From positions 1-11,522 of the forward strand of contig CAIWNO010000296.1 in NCBI GenBank assembly GCA_903914045.1: a stretch of DNA of 11,522 nucleotides, given 5' to 3'. The notes beneath the pieces are model-generated. The model was not told where the DNA came from. It was given only the letters and a program-made list of their open reading frames with translations, and did not search any database. Position numbers and translations under genes: made by a program. Every line of letters starts with the position of its first letter. The stretch's first letter is position 1. Shown piece by piece: positions 7,010 to 11,522 of the stretch. This DNA is from an uncultured bacterium. GTDB lineage: Bacteria; Planctomycetota; Phycisphaerae; Phycisphaerales; SM1A02.

Positions 7010-7804
7010 TCAGCCAGGATTGGCAGCCAAAGCTTGCTTCGCCGCGCCGTCGCTCAGGCCACCGTAGGTCCGTCGCCGATGGGCGAAGTCGGCCAAGGCC
7101 AGGTCCAAGTCGCGTTCGCAAAAGTCCGGCCACAATGTTTGAGTGACATGGAATTCGGCGTAAGAAATTTGCCACAAAAGAAAATTACTCACGCGCATCT
7201 CGCCGGCGGTGCGAATCAACAAGTCGGGGTCGGGCAACCCCGCGGTATACAGGTGGTCGCTGATTGATTTTTCGTTGATTGCATCGGCCACAATTGCGCC
7301 ACTTTTTACTTGTTGCGCCATCACTTTGCAAGCCTGGACAATTTCAGCGCGCGCGCCATAATTCAAGGCTAAACAAAGGGTTAAGCCATCGCAATGAGCC
7401 GTGGTCCGCTCGGTGTCATCCAGCAATTCAAGCACGTCGGCGTGCAAGCCGTCGCGCTGACCAACGCGGCGAAAGCGAATGTTGTTGGCCAGCATGGTGG
7501 GCAATTCGCCCCGCAGGTGCTCGCGCAAAAGTTGCATAAGCGCGTCCACTTCCTCTGGCGGACGCTTCCAATTCTCGCTGGAAAATGAATACAGCGTCAG
7601 CGCCGCAATGCCGCGCTTGGCGCACGCGGTTGTGATTTCGCGCACGGTCTTGCTGCCGGCTTTGTGCCCAAACTCGCGCATCAAACCACGCGCCTTGGCC
7701 CAACGGCCGTTGCCATCCATGATGATGGCGATGTGCTTGGGAAGCGGGTGATGTGCTTGTGAATCAGCCAGCGAAGCGGAAGTTGGTGTCGTGGGCTGAT
7801 TCAT
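7010..7804 (-). CDS. uppS: Isoprenyl transferase (undecaprenyl diphosphate synthase)
   Basis: This 264-residue cis-prenyltransferase condenses isopentenyl diphosphate onto farnesyl diphosphate to make the C55 lipid carrier for cell-wall synthesis. Family marks are IAIIMDGNGRWAK with catalytic Asp30, GHKAG (46-50), LYSFSSENWKRP (71-82), LNYGARAEI (147-155), DPDLLIRTAGE (192-202), SNFLLWQISYAE (206-217) and the C-terminal HRRRTYGG. The phosphate-binding motif is RTAGE rather than the more common RTSGE. A 20-residue flexible N-terminal extension precedes the core. Start ATG 7804 is 18 bases past the purA stop and has TAGCAT six bases upstream, so it may be both read through from purA and transcribed from its own start. 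No cdsA follows it, unlike the arrangement in many bacteria. The chain-length product is inferred from family. Confidence 0.95.
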   Translation of the reverse strand: MNQPTTPTSASLADSQAHHPLPKHIAIIMDGNGRWAKARGLMREFGHKAGSKTVREITTACAKRGIAALTLYSFSSENWKRPPEEVDALMQLLREHLRGELPTMLANNIRFRRVGQRDGLHADVLELLDDTERTTAHCDGLTLCLALNYGARAEIVQACKVMAQQVKSGAIVADAINEKSISDHLYTAGLPDPDLLIRTAGEMRVSNFLLWQISYAEFHVTQTLWPDFCERDLDLALADFAHRRRTYGGLSDGAAKQALAANPG

Positions 7805-7810
7805 TGTTCA

Positions 7811-7816
7811 ATGCTA
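7811..7816 (-). promoter_or_regulatory. -10-like element TAGCAT in the purA-uppS gap
   Basis: TAGCAT on the minus strand, six bases before ATG 7804, fills the 18-base gap between purA and uppS. No Shine-Dalgarno sequence is present. It is consistent with a leaderless uppS transcript; no clear -35 is visible within the purA 3' end. Confidence 0.45.
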
Positions 7817-7822
7817 GGGCGA

Positions 7823-9148
7823 TTAAGTTCCAGCAGCGACCAAAGTTTGAGTGCGCTCTGGACCAACGCCAACCATGTCAATAGGCACGCCCAAGAACGA
7901 CTCGATGCGGTCCAAGTATTTGCGAGCGTTTGCTGGAAGTTGTGAGCGATCCTCGGCAGATTGAACATGTTCGGACCAACCCGCCATGGTTTCGTACATG
8001 GCCGTCACGCCTTGAAGCCGATGCGCGTCTGGAATAAATCGATCAGTTTCCTGGCCATTCGGCAGGCGGTACTTGGTGCAAATCTTCAACTCATCCACAC
8101 CGCTGAGAACGTCAAGCAGCGTGCATGCAACGCCGGTGGCGCCGCAAATCATGACCGCGTAGCGAACGGCGACAAGATCAAGCCAACCAACGCGACGAGG
8201 CCGACCAGTTGTGGTGCCAAATTCCCGACCACGCTCGCGAATGCCTTGGCCAACTTCGTTAAGCAACTCAGTTGGAAACGGACCCGCGCCAACGCGCGAC
8301 GTGTAGGCCTTCATAATTCCAAGCACGCGGTGAATTTTGCTGCCAGGCATTCCAGTGCCGGCGGGAATTCCAAGCGTGGAGCAATTGCTGCTGGTCACAA
8401 ATGGATAGGTGCCGTGATCAATGTCAAGCAAGCAAGCGTTGGCGCCCTCGAACAAAATTCTTTTGCCAGCTTTCACCGCGTCGTGCAAACCATAGACGGT
8501 GTCCTTAATGTGCGGCCGCAAAGTTTCACCGGCATTTGCAAAGCGCTCGGCCAACGCATCGGCATCAAGTGGCGGCGCCTTCACTCCAAGCGCCTGTAAT
8601 TCCTTGGTGCGCAAACGACAAATCACGCGCAGACGCTCCTGCAAATACTTCGCGTCCAGCAAATCGCCCATGCGAATGGCGGTGGAGCGGTTGATCTTGT
8701 CGCCGTAGGCCGGACCAATGCCGCGGCGAGTTGTTCCAATTGCCAAACTTCCCGCGTCGTGCTCGGTGACGCTGGCCAAATATTCCTCCAGCGCCGCGTC
8801 TTGCTCCTTGTGATACGGAAGCACCGCGTGCGCGCGATCGCTGACTTGCAAATTGTCCGCCACGCGCACGCCACGTTTGCGCAGGCCGTCAATTTCCGCC
8901 AGCAATTTTTCTGGATCAACCACCACGCCGTTTCCAATCACGCATGATTTGTCCGCGTGCAAAATTCCGCTGGGCACCAGATGCAGCGCGTAGCGTTCCT
9001 TGTCCACCACCACGCTGTGGCCGGCGTTGGCGCCGCCGTTGTAGCGCACAATCACATCGTGTTGCGAAGTCAGCAGGTCGACAATCTTGCCCTTGCCTTC
9101 ATCACCCCATTGCAAACCAACAACGGCTGTATTTTTAATTTCTTTCAC
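7823..9148 (-). CDS. purA: Adenylosuccinate synthetase
   Basis: This 441-residue enzyme makes adenylosuccinate from IMP, aspartate and GTP, the first committed step to AMP. Visible marks are the GTP loop GDEGKGK (15-21, with catalytic Asp16), NAGHSVV with His44, GTTRRGIGPAYGDK (138-151), EGANACLLDIDHGTYPFVTSSN (234-255, first and last residues given), YTSRVGAGPFPTE (282-294) and GTTTGRPRRVGW (311-322). Full length for the family. The EGANA motif has Asn where E. coli PurA has Gln (EGAQG); the Asn form is also found in eukaryotic enzymes. The start is GTG 9148: it puts the N-terminus at the normal distance from the GTP loop, and TAGGAT lies six bases upstream. uppS follows after 18 bases, so a purA-uppS transcript is likely. 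Confidence 0.97.
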   Translation of the reverse strand: MKEIKNTAVVGLQWGDEGKGKIVDLLTSQHDVIVRYNGGANAGHSVVVDKERYALHLVPSGILHADKSCVIGNGVVVDPEKLLAEIDGLRKRGVRVADNLQVSDRAHAVLPYHKEQDAALEEYLASVTEHDAGSLAIGTTRRGIGPAYGDKINRSTAIRMGDLLDAKYLQERLRVICRLRTKELQALGVKAPPLDADALAERFANAGETLRPHIKDTVYGLHDAVKAGKRILFEGANACLLDIDHGTYPFVTSSNCSTLGIPAGTGMPGSKIHRVLGIMKAYTSRVGAGPFPTELLNEVGQGIRERGREFGTTTGRPRRVGWLDLVAVRYAVMICGATGVACTLLDVLSGVDELKICTKYRLPNGQETDRFIPDAHRLQGVTAMYETMAGWSEHVQSAEDRSQLPANARKYLDRIESFLGVPIDMVGVGPERTQTLVAAGT

Positions 9149-9154
9149 GGTGTG

Positions 9155-9160
9155 ATCCTA
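9155..9160 (-). promoter_or_regulatory. -10-like element TAGGAT before purA
   Basis: TAGGAT on the minus strand ends six bases before the GTG start of purA; no ribosome-binding site lies between. This points to transcription starting at the start codon. A recognisable -35 hexamer is missing. Confidence 0.5.
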
Positions 9161-9212
9161 CGGGATGGGCTTGGCGATTTGTAGCGTTATTGAAGGCAAA
9201 ATGCGGCTGTTT

Positions 9213-9234
9213 ATTTGAAACGGCAGATTCAAAT
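9213..9234. repeat. Perfect dyad ATTTGAA-N8-TTCAAAT between purA and hemW
   Basis: Seven-base perfect inverted half-sites (9213-9219 and 9228-9234) flank eight bases, giving half-site centres 15 bases apart. The dyad sits 65 bases upstream of purA and 113 bases upstream of hemW in their shared divergent region. Size and spacing suit a dimeric regulator operator; a short RNA hairpin is the alternative. No regulator is identified. Confidence 0.35.
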
Positions 9235-9269
9235 ACGGACTTTCATTCTTGGAGCATTTTCCCACGCGA

Positions 9270-9300
9270 TTGAGATTCTATGTCAGCACGCCGGGATAAT
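9270..9300 (+). promoter_or_regulatory. Possible hemW promoter TTGAGA-N19-GATAAT
   Basis: TTGAGA (9270-9275) and GATAAT (9295-9300) are separated by 19 bases, slightly long for a standard promoter. It would start transcription near 9307, giving about 40 bases of leader before GTG 9348 or a leaderless start at TTG 9306. It competes with the element at 9335-9340. Confidence 0.3.
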
Positions 9301-9334
9301 GATTTTTGCAATTCGTCATTTCCACCCAAGCGTC

Positions 9335-9340
9335 TATTGT
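9335..9340 (+). promoter_or_regulatory. -10-like element TATTGT, 7 bases before hemW GTG
   Basis: TATTGT is followed by seven bases and then GTG 9348 in the hemW frame, with the same spacing as at the hydroxy-acid oxidase gene and the gene at 11127. It supports GTG 9348 as a leaderless start. An alternative hemW promoter lies at 9270-9300. Confidence 0.4.
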
Positions 9341-9347
9341 GCGCATT

Positions 9348-10571
9348 GTGAAAGTCACCGTCGCCGCCACAACATCGTTACCCATGGCTCCAACCAACGC
9401 TGCGTTGCCCGTGGAATTAGGCGCCCAGTTGCCAGCCGACGGCGCGCGTGGCGACGGCATGTATGTGCACGTTCCATTTTGTCGCCACAAATGTCATTAC
9501 TGCGATTTCTATTCTTTTGTCGACGCGCAAGATCGCCAGGAAGTTTTTGTGGAGCGCATGGAAAATGAATTACAGCAATGGGCGCGCGTGCAGCGCGGTG
9601 AATTGCAAACACTTTTTGTTGGCGGCGGTACTCCAACCATGTTGCGACCCGAATTGCTTGATCGAATGTTGTCGGCCATTCGCGGCCTGTTGAAGTGGCG
9701 CGCTGGCGCCGAGTGGACCGTGGAGGCGAATCCCGAAACGGTCAGCGAAGAGATTGCCGCGGTGTTGGCCAAACATTGTGTCGCGCGTGTTTCGCTGGGC
9801 GCGCAAAGTTTCCAACCAGAATTGCTCGCTGCATTGGAGCGCACGCATGATCCAGCCTCGGTTGGCCGCGCCGTGCGTCGTCTGCGCCACGCGGGTATCA
9901 AAGCCATCAATCTGGATTTAATTTACGCCGTTCCCGGCGCCACAATTGATTTGTGGCGGCGCGATCTTGCGGCCACGTTGGAGTTGAACCCCGAGCACAT
10001 GTCGTGTTACGGATTGATGTATGAATCCAACACGCCGCTTGGCGTGCGCCATCAACGCGGTGAAATCAAGGCGATTGGCGAGGATTTAGAAGTTGAAATG
10101 CATGAGCTTGCGGCGCGCATGTTGGGCGACGCGGGCTATCAACATTATGAAATTTCAAATTGGGCCAAGCCTGGACATGAATGCCAACACAACATTTTGT
10201 ATTGGAACAATTGCAATTGGTTCGCCGCGGGACCAGCGGCAAGCGGCCATGTGGATGGACTGCGTTGGCGCAATGTTCCGCGGCTTTCGGATTGGCTAGA
10301 GACCAGCGGCTTCGCTCCCGTTCAAGATGTGGAACGACTTGATATTGATGGACAAGTTGGCGAAACATTCATGATGGGCTTGCGCTTGATTGATGGAATG
10401 GCGAGCGATCGCGTGCAGGAATTGCTATCCAAGGGCGCGCGCGCAACCGTGCGGCGAATTGCCATTGCCAAATTCAGCGCCGATGGTTTGCTTGAGCAAG
10501 TGGATGCGCGCCTGCGCTTGACCGCGCGTGGCCGCATGTTGGCCAGTGAAGTCGCCATTGCGTTGTTGTGA
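9348..10571 (+). CDS. hemW: Radical SAM haem chaperone HemW (HemN-like)
   Basis: This protein of 407 residues from GTG 9348 belongs to the radical SAM HemW/HemN group. The HemW branch binds haem and delivers it to haem proteins, rather than oxidising coproporphyrinogen. Visible marks are YVHVPFCRHKCHYCDFYS (39-56) with the CxxxCxxC cluster ligands C45, C49 and C52; LFVGGGTPTM (89-98); a VEANPETV strand; and RVSLGAQSFQ. Further on are NLDLIYAVPG, HYEISNWAKPG, NILYWNN and the C-terminal HemW-type domain with GETFMMGLRL. The core starts at about residue 38, so the first 37 residues are a non-conserved extension. TTG 9306 (421 residues) and ATG 9384 (395 residues) are other possible starts. The cytosolic haem-handling role comes from family knowledge. 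It is transcribed divergently from purA and convergently with the ACT gene. Confidence 0.92.
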   Translation: MKVTVAATTSLPMAPTNAALPVELGAQLPADGARGDGMYVHVPFCRHKCHYCDFYSFVDAQDRQEVFVERMENELQQWARVQRGELQTLFVGGGTPTMLRPELLDRMLSAIRGLLKWRAGAEWTVEANPETVSEEIAAVLAKHCVARVSLGAQSFQPELLAALERTHDPASVGRAVRRLRHAGIKAINLDLIYAVPGATIDLWRRDLAATLELNPEHMSCYGLMYESNTPLGVRHQRGEIKAIGEDLEVEMHELAARMLGDAGYQHYEISNWAKPGHECQHNILYWNNCNWFAAGPAASGHVDGLRWRNVPRLSDWLETSGFAPVQDVERLDIDGQVGETFMMGLRLIDGMASDRVQELLSKGARATVRRIAIAKFSADGLLEQVDARLRLTARGRMLASEVAIALL

Positions 10572-10639
10572 ACAAGCCAGTTCACATTCTTCGGGTCATT
10601 GGCGCAAAATACTTTCGCACTCAAGAGCATTCAGATGAT
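10572..10639. other. Short convergent gap between hemW and the ACT gene
   Basis: Sixty-eight bases separate the two stop codons. I see no stable hairpin with a T tract on either strand, so termination for both genes is not explained by a visible intrinsic terminator. Confidence 0.5.
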
Positions 10640-11047
10640 TTACGATTTGCTCAGAACTTCAATCAGGCGATTTTCTTCGCTTTCATTCACCCAAATCACC
10701 GCCGATAATGAGCCATCGATTGTGAGGCTTTGAATAGTTTCAATATTAATTCCGGCGCCAGCGATCGAGTCCAAACGAGCCGCGAAACTGCCACTCGTTG
10801 ATTTGTCATTGACCAGAAATGCGCTGATTTCCGTAATCGGAATTTCGGCGTCGCTTGCGAAGGATCGAAATTGATCAGGGCTTTGCGCAATGAAATGAAA
10901 TCCCACCGATGCGCGGCCAATCACGGGTCCCCACATTCCCACAATTTCCACATCCGCCTCGCGCATTTGGGTGAGCAGACGAGCCAGTTCACCCGGCCTG
11001 TGTGATAAACGCAAAACGAAATCGGTCACGCGTGTCCATTCAATCAT
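10640..11047 (-). CDS. Tandem ACT-domain protein
   Basis: This 135-residue cytosolic protein is made of two ACT-like domains (about 4-68 and 73-135). Each shows the beta-alpha-beta pattern, the first with RLSHRPGELARLLTQMREA and the second with ARLDSIAGAGINIETIQ. ACT domains bind small ligands, usually amino acids, at dimer interfaces. A stand-alone pair without a catalytic domain suggests a ligand sensor or regulatory subunit whose partner is unknown. ATG 11047 is the only sensible start and has TACTAT six bases upstream. It diverges from the gene at 11127 with only 79 bases between the start codons. That proximity suggests a shared control region but proves no functional link. Confidence 0.85.
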   Translation of the reverse strand: MIEWTRVTDFVLRLSHRPGELARLLTQMREADVEIVGMWGPVIGRASVGFHFIAQSPDQFRSFASDAEIPITEISAFLVNDKSTSGSFAARLDSIAGAGINIETIQSLTIDGSLSAVIWVNESEENRLIEVLSKS

Positions 11048-11053
11048 GGATGA

Positions 11054-11059
11054 ATAGTA
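11054..11059 (-). promoter_or_regulatory. -10-like element TACTAT before the ACT gene
   Basis: TACTAT on the minus strand ends six bases before ATG 11047, with no Shine-Dalgarno sequence. Close to the -10 consensus TATAAT (4 of 6). Consistent with a leaderless mRNA. Confidence 0.5.
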
Positions 11060-11113
11060 GCGATGTGAGACGATTAGACGCGTGAAAAATTCGCATCAAA
11101 TTACATTTCCCCG

Positions 11114-11119
11114 TACTCT
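11114..11119 (+). promoter_or_regulatory. -10-like element TACTCT before the gene at 11127
   Basis: TACTCT followed by seven bases and ATG 11127. A weak -35 candidate TTCGCA (11090-11095) lies 18 bases upstream. No ribosome-binding site is visible, again pointing to a leaderless transcript. Confidence 0.5.
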
Positions 11120-11126
11120 TCGCCAC

Positions 11127-11522
11127 ATGATTGGTCTTACACGATTGCTTGAAGGTTCCATTGACTACGCGGGTTTATTTCCGCCCGCCTCGTACTCCAT
11201 GGAGAAAACGGTTGAGATGTTCGCCAAGCACCGCGAGACTCCCGAGCGCTGGTTGCTGTCACGCATTGTGATTCCCGCCAAGCGACTTTCCGAGTTTGAG
11301 AAATTCGCCGCGCCGCTGTGGCCCAAGTCAACCACGGACAACAACGATCAAATGTGGCGCGTGACGGCGCTTGTCTCTTCACTTGATGATCCAGAACTTG
11401 AGCGCGACCTTGAGCAAATCGACGAGTTCAACACCTTCTACAAGAAGAAGGGCGGAACACCTGTTCATATCGAGGCCATTGAAACAAAAGCAACCGATAG
11501 CGAAATGATTTCCGAGTTGATT
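11127..11522 (+). CDS. Conserved protein of unknown function with DYAGLFPPA motif, 3' end missing
   Basis: The frame from ATG 11127 stays open to the window edge, giving 132 visible residues. The N-terminus reads MIGLTRLLEGSIDYAGLFPP, followed by WLLSRIVIPAKRLSEFEKFA and an acidic, helical stretch with KKKGG near residues 109-113. I recall similar GxxDYAGLFPPA N-termini in uncharacterised planctomycete proteins and in other phyla, but no function is known to me. No signal peptide or membrane segment is seen, so it is probably cytosolic. Several phenylalanine, isoleucine and lysine codons are of the C- or G-ending kind (TTC, ATC, AAG), more than in neighbouring genes, which could mean higher expression. 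The start is supported by the TACTCT box seven bases upstream. It diverges from the ACT-domain gene. Confidence 0.75.
   Translation, partial: MIGLTRLLEGSIDYAGLFPPASYSMEKTVEMFAKHRETPERWLLSRIVIPAKRLSEFEKFAAPLWPKSTTDNNDQMWRVTALVSSLDDPELERDLEQIDEFNTFYKKKGGTPVHIEAIETKATDSEMISELI

Noticed and set aside
7961..8599. 212-residue plus-strand frame inside purA
   Set aside because: Antisense shadow of a fully conserved purA; composition is unlike a real protein and no start signal is present.
9306..9347. TTG 9306 as the hemW start
   Set aside because: It adds 14 residues unlike any HemW. GATAAT lies five bases upstream, so it is not excluded, but GTG 9348 with the TATTGT box fits the spacing seen elsewhere.
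1..11522. CRISPR array, tRNA, rRNA, insertion sequence or prophage content
   Set aside because: I saw no regularly spaced direct repeats, cloverleaf-like genes, transposase or integrase motifs, or terminal inverted repeats flanking a gene.

Overview
The window is an 11.5-kb stretch of an ordinary-looking bacterial chromosome, densely coded, with no mobile element, CRISPR array or RNA gene that I can see. The gene set and protein style suggest a planctomycete, perhaps of the Phycisphaerae. The clues are an isoprenyl transferase with an RTAGE active-site motif, a PurA with an EGANA motif, and a conserved protein of unknown function with a DYAGLFPPA motif. This assignment is from memory of family flavour and is only moderately secure. 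Leu is very often TTG, and GCGC-rich words are common throughout.

Layout. Positions 2-4800 (+) look like one operon. It holds the 3' part of a membrane-bound polyferredoxin (2 x [4Fe-4S], several membrane helices), then, overlapping by ATGA, a small exported protein with one C-terminal membrane anchor. Fifteen bases further on comes a 1028-residue PAS/GAF hybrid sensor-kinase-like protein. An FMN-dependent 2-hydroxy-acid oxidase/dehydrogenase follows at 4871-5956 (+) with its own promoter-like element. Facing it is a SIMPL-domain envelope protein (6052-6825, -), which ends in a textbook terminator. Then come uppS (7010-7804, -) and purA (7823-9148, -), 18 bases apart. hemW (9348-10571, +) diverges from purA. 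A tandem-ACT-domain protein (10640-11047, -) converges on hemW. It diverges from the 5' part of a conserved protein of unknown function (11127 to the window edge, +), which has no stop codon within the window.

Two observations stand out. First, the hybrid kinase is dead by sequence at every phosphotransfer position I can align: the H-box His is Gln, the N-box Asn is Arg, the glycine-rich ATP loops are damaged, and the receiver acceptor Asp is Asn with its acidic pair changed to Glu-Asn. Yet the 3-kb frame is intact. It is a combined pseudokinase and pseudoreceiver with four PAS-like and one GAF-like modules, apparently co-transcribed with a polyferredoxin. Second, six genes have a TAnnnT hexamer ending exactly 6 or 7 bases before the start codon and no Shine-Dalgarno sequence. 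This is the signature of leaderless transcription. The SIMPL gene is the contrasting case, with a spaced promoter, a leader of about 50 bases and an AAGGA ribosome site.

Functionally, purA (AMP synthesis), uppS (undecaprenyl diphosphate for cell-wall synthesis) and hemW (haem handling) are housekeeping genes. The polyferredoxin-anchored-protein-pseudokinase cluster is the part most likely to be something not yet described.
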